Below are positions 33,646 through 42,556 of a stretch of 64,000 bases of DNA, one piece after another. The DNA lies in NCBI GenBank assembly GCA_045636325.1, contig JAZTXH010000014.1, positions 62,001 to 126,000 on the forward strand, given 5' to 3'. How positions within the stretch are numbered: the first letter of the stretch is position 1; each line of letters begins with the position of its first letter. The DNA is from CAKSHP01 sp045636325 (GTDB taxonomy: Bacteria; Bacillota; Clostridia; UBA1381; UMGS1253). Position numbers and translations under genes: made by a program. The notes beneath the pieces are model-generated. The model was not told where the DNA came from. It did not search any database and worked only from the letters and a program-made list of their open reading frames with translations.

Positions 33646-35940
33646 TCATTGCTTTATTTCTTCCATGATAAAGCATTCAATAATATCGCCTTCTTTAATA
33701 TCGTTAAATTTCTCAATGCCCATACCGCATTCGTATCCCGAAGTAACTTCTTTGGCATCATCTTTAAATCTCTTAAGACTGTCTAAAACACCCTCGTGTA
33801 CTACAACACCATCACGAACAACACGCACCTGAGCATTTCTTGTAATCTTACCATCAAGAACATAACTTCCGGCAATTGTGCCTACACTTGATACCTTAAA
33901 TGTCTGCCTCACCTCAGCATGACCGATAACAGTTTCCTTAAATTTAGGATCAAGCATACCTTTCATTGCAGCTTCGATTTCTTCAATTGCATCGTAAATA
34001 ACACGATAAAGTCTAATATCAACATCGCCGCGCTCATATGCACCTCTTGCAACTGTGTCAGGACGCACATTAAAACCTACAATAATTGCATTTGAAGCAG
34101 ATGCAAGCATAACGTCAGATTCATTAACCGCACCAACACCGCCATGTATAACATTTACTCTTACTTCTTCATTTGAAAGCTTTACAAGCGACTGTGTAAC
34201 CGCTTCAACAGACCCCTGAACATCAGCTTTTACAATAATATTTAATTCCTTCATATTACCATCATTAATATGGTCAAACAGATTGTCAAGTGATACAACT
34301 CTGCGTGCTTTAAACACTTCTTCCTTCTGTTTAAACTTACGTGCTTCTACCACATTCTTAGCCCTTCTCTCATCATCCACTACATAGAATGTGTCACCAC
34401 CATCAGGTGTTTCACTCAATCCAAGAATTTCCACAGGAACAGACGGACCAGCACTCTTTACACTCTTACCTCTTTCGTCCGTCATCGCTCTCACCTTACC
34501 AACACTTGTACCAGCCACAATTATATCACCTGATTTAAGTGTACCATTCTGTACCAATACTGTAGCAATAGGTCCCCGCGCGCGGTCAAGTCTTGCTTCA
34601 ATAACTGTACCGGAAGCATGACGATTAGGATTTGCCTTTAACTCTTTCATGTCAGCAGAAAGAATTACCATTTCAAGCAACTCATCTATATTAATTCTTT
34701 GTTTAGCAGACACATTAACAAAAATCGTATCGCCTCCCCATTCTTCAGGAACAAGACCGTATTCTGTAATCTCCTGCTTGATTTTATCAGGATTAGCACC
34801 CTCTTTATCAATCTTATTAACTGCAACAATTACACTTACATTCGCAGCCTTTGCATGGTTTATAGATTCAACAGTCTGGGGCATAATACCATCATCTGCA
34901 GCTACCACCAAGATTGCAATATCAGTTACTTGTGCGCCACGTGCTCTCATTGCTGTAAATGCCTCATGTCCCGGTGTATCAAGGAAAGTTATGCCTCTTC
35001 CGTTGATATTTACTCTGTAAGCACCTATATGCTGTGTAATTCCGCCAGCTTCCTTATCTACAACATGGGTTTCGCGAATTGCATCCAAAAGTGAGGTCTT
35101 ACCATGGTCAACGTGTCCCATAACAACAACCACCGGAGAGCGCTCCTGTAAATCTTCTGCTTTATCTTCTACCTCATATTCTTTCAAAAGAATGTCTTCA
35201 TCAGAAAGAATTATTTCTTTTTCAACTTTAGCACCCAGCTCTTCTGCCACCAAAGAAGCAGTGTCAAAATCTATAACCTGACTTACAGATGCCATTATAC
35301 CTAAAAGCATAAGCTTTTTAATAATTTCTGTAGCAGGCTTTTTCATTCTTGAAGCCAATTCACCTACAGAAATTTCATCAGGAATGCTTACTTTAAGAAT
35401 TTGCGGCTTTGGTTTTTCCTGTTTCTGCGCTGCAACAAGTTTACTTTGTGCAATCTTGTTATCACGCTGTCTCTGTGCCGCTTTCTTTATTTTCTGCTTT
35501 TTGACAGTATTATCTACCTTTATATTTTCAGGTACCAATTCTTCCATACGTTCATTGTCAAGTTTTGATAAATCAACAACAGTCTGCCTTGTATCAATAT
35601 GACGCATCTTTCTTGAGATAGTCTGCTCTTCTTTCTCGTCCTTAACAGCCTTACTTTCTTCCTTATCATTACCTGACTTTTTCTTTTCTTCAACAGGCTT
35701 AGCTTCTTCTTCCTTCTTTTCAGTTTTAATTAAATCTCCAAAAACAGACATATCAACCTCACCCTCAGGCAAGGCAAATTGCCTTGTATAATACTCAAAA
35801 ATCAAACTAAGCTGTTCTTCATCCAATGTTGCTGCGTGATTTTTAAGCACAATGCCATTAGCAGTAAACAACTCCAACAATTCCGCACTCTTTAACTTTA
35901 AACTTTTTGCAACTTCATGCACTCTGATTTTCTGTAACAT
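33646..35940 (-). CDS. infB: Translation initiation factor IF-2
   Basis: A 764-residue GTPase that places fMet-tRNA on the ribosome. Order: an IF2N module (about 1-50), a Lys/Glu-rich linker (about 70-165), a second IF2N module (about 185-235), the G domain with GHVDHGKTSLL (from residue 275), DTPGHEAF and NKID, then domains II-IV to the end. ATG at 35940 follows ACGGAGG; an in-frame ATG six codons earlier overlaps that site. Central gene of the operon. Confidence 0.97.
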   Translation of the reverse strand: MLQKIRVHEVAKSLKLKSAELLELFTANGIVLKNHAATLDEEQLSLIFEYYTRQFALPEGEVDMSVFGDLIKTEKKEEEAKPVEEKKKSGNDKEESKAVKDEKEEQTISRKMRHIDTRQTVVDLSKLDNERMEELVPENIKVDNTVKKQKIKKAAQRQRDNKIAQSKLVAAQKQEKPKPQILKVSIPDEISVGELASRMKKPATEIIKKLMLLGIMASVSQVIDFDTASLVAEELGAKVEKEIILSDEDILLKEYEVEDKAEDLQERSPVVVVMGHVDHGKTSLLDAIRETHVVDKEAGGITQHIGAYRVNINGRGITFLDTPGHEAFTAMRARGAQVTDIAILVVAADDGIMPQTVESINHAKAANVSVIVAVNKIDKEGANPDKIKQEITEYGLVPEEWGGDTIFVNVSAKQRINIDELLEMVILSADMKELKANPNRHASGTVIEARLDRARGPIATVLVQNGTLKSGDIIVAGTSVGKVRAMTDERGKSVKSAGPSVPVEILGLSETPDGGDTFYVVDDERRAKNVVEARKFKQKEEVFKARRVVSLDNLFDHINDGNMKELNIIVKADVQGSVEAVTQSLVKLSNEEVRVNVIHGGVGAVNESDVMLASASNAIIVGFNVRPDTVARGAYERGDVDIRLYRVIYDAIEEIEAAMKGMLDPKFKETVIGHAEVRQTFKVSSVGTIAGSYVLDGKITRNAQVRVVRDGVVVHEGVLDSLKRFKDDAKEVTSGYECGMGIEKFNDIKEGDIIECFIMEEIKQ

Positions 35941-36000
35941 ATATGACCTCCGTTCCATCGGTATGGCAGTAAATAAAATTTACACCGATGTTCTTTCTGT

Positions 36001-36321
36001 TTAATTTAAATTCTCCGTTTTTGCAATTGCATTTTCTATTCCGCCTGCAAAATTTTTGTCACAAACAGCAACCACAGAAACATTTTCTTTTCCTGTTACT
36101 CTTGCTAATTCTAACATTTCAGAATATTCAATATACTTAACACCATAAAACTCCGAACTGTTTATAAACTTCTTTTTTGTATTGTCTGAACAATCAGAAG
36201 CTATTATTATTAAACTGGCTCTTCCGCTCTTTATTGCCCTCTCGCTCAAAAAAGCACCAACCTCTGCTTTTCCTGCTTTTCTTGCAAGACTCAAAAGCCA
36301 TAACGCTGAATCCTTTTTCAT
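36001..36321 (-). CDS. L7Ae/L30e-family RNA-binding protein (YlxQ)
   Basis: A 106-residue single-domain protein of the L7Ae/L30e/S12e fold. It has the LLSLARKAGKAEVGA start, an ASLIIIASDCSDNTKKK strand-turn and a final VAVCDKNFAGGI segment. In Firmicutes this gene lies between ylxR and infB; it is thought to bind K-turn RNA, but its exact role is unclear. It lies 6 bases after the ylxR stop and 60 before infB. Confidence 0.92.
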   Translation of the reverse strand: MKKDSALWLLSLARKAGKAEVGAFLSERAIKSGRASLIIIASDCSDNTKKKFINSSEFYGVKYIEYSEMLELARVTGKENVSVVAVCDKNFAGGIENAIAKTENLN

Positions 36322-36327
36322 TATATG

Positions 36328-36603
36328 TCACTCCCCTGACCTTTCGTTGTCAGCTATAAGATTTTCTAATCGCACATATATATCACTGCCAACTTTCGAC
36401 TTAAAGCTTCTTTCCAGCGCTCTTTTATTATTTGCTGTCTGTACACATTCAATATTCTTACATATATAGGCACCTCTGCCGTCAGCTTTCATTGTATAGT
36501 CTATTAAAACTACCCCGTCTTTATTCTTTACAACACGTAAAAAATCGCTTTTCTCCGCTTTTTTTCTACATACAGCGCAAGTTCTTTCCGGCTTATTTTT
36601 CAT
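36328..36603 (-). CDS. rnpM: YlxR/RnpM family protein (DUF448)
   Basis: A 91-residue nucleic-acid-binding protein with the family signature: RTCAVCRKK near the start, LRVVKNKDG, and GRGAYICKNIEC. The Bacillus homologue, called RnpM, modulates RNase P activity. Standard position between nusA and ylxQ, 14 bases from nusA. Confidence 0.93.
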   Translation of the reverse strand: MKNKPERTCAVCRKKAEKSDFLRVVKNKDGVVLIDYTMKADGRGAYICKNIECVQTANNKRALERSFKSKVGSDIYVRLENLIADNERSGE

Positions 36604-36617
36604 TTTTTACACCTGCT

Positions 36618-37703
36618 TTAGATAAGTTCAGTTATCTCAGCTCCGCTTTCACTTTTAATATCAATCTTCCATCCTGTAAGCTTTGCAGCTAAACGTGCAT
36701 TCTGCCCCGCTTTACCGATTGCAAGTGAAAGCTGATTATCAGGCACAACAACTGCCGCAAACCTATTTTCCTCATCAACATCAACACTTAAAACTTCCGA
36801 AGGACTAAGACTTGCAGCTATATATTCTGCCGGATCCGGACTCCATTTTATAATATCAATCTTTTCTCCCCCAATTTCATCACTTATAATCTGAACACGT
36901 CTACCCTGCGCACCGATACATGCACCCTGCGCATCCACATTTTCATCATTTGAGAAAACGCTGATTTTTGTTCTTGAACCAGCTTCTCTGCAAATTCCTT
37001 TAATTTCAACAATACCATCTGCAATTTCAGGCACTTCAGCTTCAAAAAGTTTTTTAACAAGACCTGCATGAACTCTTGAAACCAAAATTGAAATTCCTTT
37101 CGAGCCACTTTCAACCTTTAAGATATACACCTTAAGTTTATCGTGGAAATTATATGTTTCACCAGGAGCCTGTTCCTGCTGTGTTAAAAGCGCTTCAGTA
37201 TTTCCAATACTCAAAAATACTCTTCCTTTTTCGATTCTCTGAACAATACCTGTTATAATGTCATTCTCGCGTTCTGCATATTCACTTAAAATATTTCCTC
37301 TTTCAGCTTCTCTTATTCTCTGGGTTACAACCTGCTTAGCAGTTTGTGCTGCTATTCTTCCAAAATTAGCAGGCGTGACTTCAACATTGACAATGTCCCC
37401 CAAACCATGGCTGCCATACTTTTTCTTTGCATCTTCAAGAGTTATCTGTGTAAGTTCATTTTCAACCTCTTCAACAACTTCTTTCTGTGCACAAACCTTT
37501 ATTACACCGTTTTCTCTGTTAATATCAACCAATACATTCTGCGCAGAGGCAAAATTTCTTTTATATGCAGAAATAAGTGCTGCTTCTAAAGCATCGAATA
37601 ATACTTCCTTTGATATTTGTTTCTCACTGCACAAAGCCTCTAAGGCTGAAATTAGTTCCTGGCTGTCTCCTGCAAAACTCTTTTTCTTTGTAACTTTTCT
37701 CAT
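36618..37703 (-). CDS. nusA: Transcription termination/antitermination factor NusA
   Basis: A 361-residue RNA-polymerase-associated factor. The N-terminal domain (about 1-135) is followed by an S1 RNA-binding domain (about 145-210) and two KH domains with GACIGAQGRRVQ and LAIGKAGQNARLAAKL. It is the short Gram-positive form without the acidic repeats of proteobacterial NusA. ATG at 37703 follows AGGAGT. Second gene of the operon after rimP. Confidence 0.96.
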   Translation of the reverse strand: MRKVTKKKSFAGDSQELISALEALCSEKQISKEVLFDALEAALISAYKRNFASAQNVLVDINRENGVIKVCAQKEVVEEVENELTQITLEDAKKKYGSHGLGDIVNVEVTPANFGRIAAQTAKQVVTQRIREAERGNILSEYAERENDIITGIVQRIEKGRVFLSIGNTEALLTQQEQAPGETYNFHDKLKVYILKVESGSKGISILVSRVHAGLVKKLFEAEVPEIADGIVEIKGICREAGSRTKISVFSNDENVDAQGACIGAQGRRVQIISDEIGGEKIDIIKWSPDPAEYIAASLSPSEVLSVDVDEENRFAAVVVPDNQLSLAIGKAGQNARLAAKLTGWKIDIKSESGAEITELI

Positions 37704-37735
37704 TTTTAATATACACTCCTAATACAATTTCATTT

Positions 37736-38194
37736 TTAAAATTTTACTGCTAATTTGATATATACTGCTTCTTCTTTCTTTATTTCTAAAGCTTTTTTAT
37801 CAACCGTAACAGTGGCAACCCCGTCAGAATAAAAATCTAAAACACCACTAAATTCTTTCATGCCTTCCTTAGGTGCAAAAAGCTTTACATCAACTTCACT
37901 TCCGATAAAACGCATAAAATCCTTATCTCTCTTTAATTTTCTGTCTATTCCAGGTGAACAAACCTCAAGATAATACGCCTCAGATACAGGGTCCTTTTCA
38001 TCAAGTTCTTCCGAAAGTAAAACTGAGACTTTTTCACAATCGTCAATGCCGATATAACCTTCCTCTTTATCAATGTAGACTCTTAAAAAATATTCACTAC
38101 CTTCTCTTTTGTATTCTACATCAACAATTTCATACTCCATATCGCTTACAATTTTCTCTGCAATCTCAAAAACTATCTGCTCCGTTTTAGACAT
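37736..38194 (-). CDS. rimP: Ribosome maturation factor RimP
   Basis: A 152-residue cytosolic factor for 30S assembly. The N-terminal alpha/beta domain has YEIVDVEYKREG and LRVYIDKEEG-type strands and a conserved CEKVSVLLSEELDEKDPV helix; YLEVCSPGIDRKL marks the domain border, followed by an SH3-like C-domain. ATG at 38194 has GGAGAGGTG directly upstream. First gene of the operon; its leader carries a hairpin. Confidence 0.95.
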   Translation of the reverse strand: MSKTEQIVFEIAEKIVSDMEYEIVDVEYKREGSEYFLRVYIDKEEGYIGIDDCEKVSVLLSEELDEKDPVSEAYYLEVCSPGIDRKLKRDKDFMRFIGSEVDVKLFAPKEGMKEFSGVLDFYSDGVATVTVDKKALEIKKEEAVYIKLAVKF

Positions 38195-38229
38195 TTTCAC
38201 CTCTCCTTATAATTGTTTTATACAACATT

Positions 38230-38256
38230 AAAGAGTGGGCTCGCACCCACTCTTTA
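38230..38256 (-). promoter_or_regulatory. Leader hairpin of the rimP-nusA-infB operon
   Basis: Perfect 10-bp stem AAAGAGTGGG / CCCACTCTTT with a 6-base loop, between the promoter and rimP, about 20 bases into the transcript. Only three T residues follow on the minus strand, so it may be a partial attenuator or a NusA-responsive element rather than a full terminator. Confidence 0.7.
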
Positions 38257-38282
38257 CCTTAACTATGATATTTTATAACTGA

Positions 38283-38311
38283 ATTATACCACAACTTTAT
38301 TTAAAGTGCAA
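38283..38311 (-). promoter_or_regulatory. Promoter of the rimP-nusA-infB operon
   Basis: On the minus strand TTGCAC (38311-38306), 17 bp, TATAAT (38288-38283). Transcription would begin near 38276 and give a leader of about 80 bases. Confidence 0.85.
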
Positions 38312-38445
38312 CACTTTTTTATTATTTTATGCATTTTTTAACTTTTTTAATGTTTTTTTTAAAATAATTAGTGCATTTTTCTAATTTTAGTGTTATAATT
38401 TATATAAAAATAATTTTTTTTTGTAAAATTCATTATTTTGTAATA

Positions 38446-38464
38446 TTTTTATGTTAAAATTAAT
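38446..38464 (+). promoter_or_regulatory. Extended -10 promoter of the PBP gene
   Basis: TGTTAAAAT (extended -10) about 30 bases before the start codon, with no good -35. The surrounding 19 bases are identical to those in the rex promoter at 59050-59068. Confidence 0.5.
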
Positions 38465-38494
38465 TTAAGTATATTTACAGCAAGGAGAAATAGT

Positions 38495-40708
38495 ATGAGC
38501 AAAACAAGAATATTTTTTAAAGTGTTTCTAATAACATTGTTACTTGGTATTGTGATAGGATGCGGTTTTGTTGCCTGCAGCTTTATTGGTATGACTACTT
38601 TTGATGCTGATTTTGACATAACTTCTTTTAATTTGCCGTATACAACAACAATCGTTTCTGTGGATTCCAACGGCACAGAACATGTTATAGATAAAATTTA
38701 TGATGAAAACAGACAATGGGTCGATTTCGAAAATATGCCACAGGCATTAAAAGATGCTATCGTCTGTATCGAAGACGAAAGATTTTATTATCATAATGGT
38801 GTGGATTTCATTGGAACATCAAAGGCTGTTGTTAAATACCTGACAGGAAAACGAAATGCACCAGGTGGCAGTACAATAACGCAGCAGTTAGTTAAAAATC
38901 TTACTGATGATACTGAAAAAGTATGGCAACGTAAGGTAACAGAAATTTTGCGTGCTATGAATGTAGAAAACAACTCTTCAAAAGAAGAGATACTTGAAAT
39001 GTACTTAAATACTGTCTATTTCGGTAACGGGTGTTACGGTGTGAAATCTGCTTCAAAGGTTTATTTTGATAAACCCCCCCAAGACCTTACACCGCTTGAA
39101 TGCGCCTCTATCGCAGGGCTTACGCAAAGTCCCGAAAATTATAATCCTTTCAAGGAAGAATGTCGCGATGCTTTTGTTAAAAGACGAAATATGGTTTTGG
39201 ATAAAATGCTGGAATTTGAAAAACTTTCTTTAGAAGAATATAATAATTATATAGGCATTGATACAGAATTTGCACAACATAGCTCTTCATCTGATAAGTC
39301 CGGCTCCTACTTTATACAGAAACTTATCGAGGATGTAAAATCTGATTTGCAAAATGAGTATGGACTTTCAAGAACTGAGTCAGAAAATTATTTAAAAAAA
39401 GGTGGCCTGAAAATTTATGCAACTGTAGACAATACTGTGCAGTCTGCCATAGATTCTGTTTATCAGACACGCAGTTCAGAGTCAAATGATCCACAGTCAG
39501 CAATAGTTGTAATAGATCCATACACAGGAGATATCAAAGGTATGGCTGGAGGTTTTGGTAATCCAGGCAGTGTAACAAGAAACCGTGTTTACGACGATCC
39601 CCGTCAGCCGGGTTCGGCTATAAAACCTCTTTCAGTATATTCCCCTGCAATTGAAAAGGGGCTTATTACGCCTTCAACTATGATTGATGATACTTCATAC
39701 AAAACGCCTGACGGAACAACAATTAAAAACTATGACAATATTTATTCAGGAAAAATAACTGTACGATATGCACTTTTGAGATCCAAGAATCCTCCTGCAG
39801 TGCGTATCCTTGACGAATTAGGAATTAACAATTCATATAATTTCCTGAAAGACAACTTGAATATATCAACACTGGATGAACGTGACAAAGCTCATTCGCC
39901 TCTTGCTTTAGGCGGACTTACCTACGGTGTAAGAGTAGACGAACTTACCGCAGCATATTCTCCATTTGTAAATGGTGGTACTTATTATGAACCCCACACA
40001 TATTCTCATGTTGTTGATTCTCATGGTAAGGTTATCCTTGATAACAGAAGTAGCGGAAAACGAGCGATGAGTGAATCGACTGCGTTCATAATGAATTCTC
40101 TGCTTCAGGGTGTTGTAAACTCCCCAAGCGGCACCGCATACAGAATTGCAAAAATCCCCGGCGTACTTACCGGCGGCAAAACCGGTACAACCGATGATGA
40201 CGCTGACAGATGGTTTGTTGGAATAACCCCTCACTATGTGGCAGCAATATGGTATGGTTACGATAACAGAAATACAGTTTATGCTTCGTCGAATCCGTGT
40301 GTAAAACTTTGGTTAGAAATAATGACTAAGGTATATTCAAAAATGCCTGAATCTGAAAAGAGCAAACAGTTCTTTCATGATTCTATACCTCTTGATGTAA
40401 GAACTGTATCGGTATGTGCCTCAACAGGATTATTACCTGCTTCAGATTGTGTAACAATCAATGAATACTTTACAAACAATAATGTTCCCACAATTCTTTG
40501 CAATGGTCATGGTGAATTAGAAACAGATGATGAAGAAACATCAGAGGAAGGACAAACAAGTGAAGAAGGAAACGATTACGGCGAGTCCGACAATTCTTCA
40601 GGCAACTCAAATTCCACTTCATCTAATTCAAATACCTCTTCATCAGGCTCTTCGACACAATCCGGTTCAACAAATAATTTATCTTCAAACACCGGCATTG
40701 AAAATTAA
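38495..40708 (+). CDS. Class A penicillin-binding protein (PBP1A type)
   Basis: A 737-residue bifunctional peptidoglycan synthase. One membrane helix (about 8-30) is followed by the GT51 glycosyltransferase (catalytic Glu in EDER 93-96, GGSTITQQLVKN 124-135) and a transpeptidase with SAIK (Ser374, Lys377), SKN (430-432) and KTG (562-564). The last 60 residues are a Ser/Asn/Thr/Glu-rich low-complexity tail, likely wall-facing and flexible. ATG at 38495 has AAGGAG 8 bases upstream. Divergent from the nusA operon; followed by the propeller-like gene and radA. Confidence 0.95.
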   Translation: MSKTRIFFKVFLITLLLGIVIGCGFVACSFIGMTTFDADFDITSFNLPYTTTIVSVDSNGTEHVIDKIYDENRQWVDFENMPQALKDAIVCIEDERFYYHNGVDFIGTSKAVVKYLTGKRNAPGGSTITQQLVKNLTDDTEKVWQRKVTEILRAMNVENNSSKEEILEMYLNTVYFGNGCYGVKSASKVYFDKPPQDLTPLECASIAGLTQSPENYNPFKEECRDAFVKRRNMVLDKMLEFEKLSLEEYNNYIGIDTEFAQHSSSSDKSGSYFIQKLIEDVKSDLQNEYGLSRTESENYLKKGGLKIYATVDNTVQSAIDSVYQTRSSESNDPQSAIVVIDPYTGDIKGMAGGFGNPGSVTRNRVYDDPRQPGSAIKPLSVYSPAIEKGLITPSTMIDDTSYKTPDGTTIKNYDNIYSGKITVRYALLRSKNPPAVRILDELGINNSYNFLKDNLNISTLDERDKAHSPLALGGLTYGVRVDELTAAYSPFVNGGTYYEPHTYSHVVDSHGKVILDNRSSGKRAMSESTAFIMNSLLQGVVNSPSGTAYRIAKIPGVLTGGKTGTTDDDADRWFVGITPHYVAAIWYGYDNRNTVYASSNPCVKLWLEIMTKVYSKMPESEKSKQFFHDSIPLDVRTVSVCASTGLLPASDCVTINEYFTNNNVPTILCNGHGELETDDEETSEEGQTSEEGNDYGESDNSSGNSNSTSSNSNTSSSGSSTQSGSTNNLSSNTGIEN

Positions 40709-40763
40709 CATTCTATAAAAATATAACAAAATTTATATTATTAATTGTTTTGGAGGAATACAA

Positions 40764-42533
40764 ATGGAAAACGAAAAAAAATTCAGTAAAAAGAACTTAT
40801 TCACTTTAATAGGCTTGGTAATTGTTATTATAGCTATAGTTTTAGCCATAATATTTTCTGTAAACTCTTCTGTGAATTTTAATGACACCGAAAATATTTC
40901 CGAAAGTTATCTTATCGCTCATCCTCGCGAAGACAAACCCATCGTGTATATTAAAAATGGTGGTTTGTATGTAAAAAACGCTAATGGCAACGGTGATGCA
41001 ACAGAACTTTCTTTAAACCTTTGTTCAAGCGAAGTTTTAAAGAATGCAAGCATATACACAGGTCTTGTAACTCACGCTAAAACTTCCAATGCCCTTTATT
41101 TTATTAAAGATTACTCAGACACAGAATACACCGGTACTCTTTGTATAACTACAGACTATAAAACCACAAGCGAATTAGACACAAACGTTGCATATGAAAT
41201 TGATGACAATGGTGGAAACAGAAAAATTGCATTAAGCGACAACGGAAAAACTGTTGTATATATGAAAAACATTCAAAAAACAAACGACCAGTTATACGCT
41301 GATTTGTATTACAAAAATATTGAGTCCGCTCCCATCGTAATTGCAGATTTTCTTCAGGGATTTTCCACACAATATATAATAAGTCCTAATGGTGAATACA
41401 TTGCTGCTTATTCAGACTATGACAAATATAAAAACACAGGTGGTTTTTATATTTTAAAAAATGGTGAGCAAGCTAAAAACATCGTTCCTGAAAACGAAAA
41501 CAGTATTTATCTTAACGGCATAACGAATGATGGTAAGCTTATATATTCTTCTATTATTACCGACGCTTCCGGAAACAAAATCAAAGAATGTGTTACATTT
41601 ATCAATTATGAAACAATGGAAAGAAAAGCTTTCGGTGAAAATGTTGATCGTGGAAATATATTTTTTTCTGACAAGTCAGATAAGATCGTTTATATTGAAA
41701 AGAACGAAACCGCATTTTCTGCTTATCAGGCAAGCTTTGATAATGAAGCTGTTTTAATAACAGACAAATATTACGGCTTCACATCACTTGATGTAGAAAA
41801 TGAGTGTTATTCTTTTGCTGCTGCCTCAGGCGATGAAACCTATGCCGCAAATAAAAAAATCTATCTAAAAACTCCTGCATTGAAGGAAGCATCATTATTA
41901 TGCGAAAAAATATTACTTCCTTCTGATGTGAAATATTCTGCAGACTATGAATATATTTATTTTTTAAGCGAAGATGTGCTTTACTTTACAGAGATTTCCG
42001 AAGGTAATTTTACTGAAAAAGAAAAAATAGCTGAAAACGTCAAAGATTTTAAAGTATCTCAAGGCGGAAACAGCGTAGTTTTTACCTCAAACTATAATGA
42101 AGAAACAAAAACATCTGACTTGAACGCCTACACAAGAAAGGACAAAAAAGTGCTTAATGTTGCAAGCGGAATCACTCTTGATCAATATACCCTTTCTGTT
42201 GACGGTCTATCCGTTGTATATAGCGATGGACTTTCAAATGAACCTAAAGATGTTTTTAACGCAAAGCTATCAAAGTATAATCTTTATGGCAGAAATAAAA
42301 ACACCGTCATTAACGACAAAGCCTCTATGATGTTTTATTACTATGACCAGTATCTTGCATCTTCATCCGAAGACCCCGTATTTGCAAGAAATAAATATAA
42401 TGTAAGAAGCTCTGACAGCGTTTTGTATTTTACTGAAATTGGAACAGACTGCGTATCAGGAAAACTTAACCTTTATTCAAACGGCAAAACTACTCTTGTC
42501 GATGAAAACGTTATGACAGTTCTGTTTGAATAA
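40764..42533 (+). CDS. Membrane-anchored beta-propeller-like protein, function unknown
   Basis: A 589-residue protein with a short basic cytoplasmic start, one membrane helix (about 12-34) and a large extracellular domain. The domain is beta-rich with repeating blade-like units such as GKTVVYMKNIQ, GEYIAAYSDY, GKLIYSSI and YEYIYFLSED, spaced at about 45-60 residues, the look of a TolB/DPP-like propeller. No catalytic motif or binding site is recognised. It lies 55 bases after the class A PBP and 23 bases before radA; a link with the cell wall is inferred from position only. ATG at 40764 has TGGAGG upstream. Confidence 0.8.
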   Translation: MENEKKFSKKNLFTLIGLVIVIIAIVLAIIFSVNSSVNFNDTENISESYLIAHPREDKPIVYIKNGGLYVKNANGNGDATELSLNLCSSEVLKNASIYTGLVTHAKTSNALYFIKDYSDTEYTGTLCITTDYKTTSELDTNVAYEIDDNGGNRKIALSDNGKTVVYMKNIQKTNDQLYADLYYKNIESAPIVIADFLQGFSTQYIISPNGEYIAAYSDYDKYKNTGGFYILKNGEQAKNIVPENENSIYLNGITNDGKLIYSSIITDASGNKIKECVTFINYETMERKAFGENVDRGNIFFSDKSDKIVYIEKNETAFSAYQASFDNEAVLITDKYYGFTSLDVENECYSFAAASGDETYAANKKIYLKTPALKEASLLCEKILLPSDVKYSADYEYIYFLSEDVLYFTEISEGNFTEKEKIAENVKDFKVSQGGNSVVFTSNYNEETKTSDLNAYTRKDKKVLNVASGITLDQYTLSVDGLSVVYSDGLSNEPKDVFNAKLSKYNLYGRNKNTVINDKASMMFYYYDQYLASSSEDPVFARNKYNVRSSDSVLYFTEIGTDCVSGKLNLYSNGKTTLVDENVMTVLFE

Positions 42534-42556
42534 ATTTATCAGAAAGGTTATACGTT

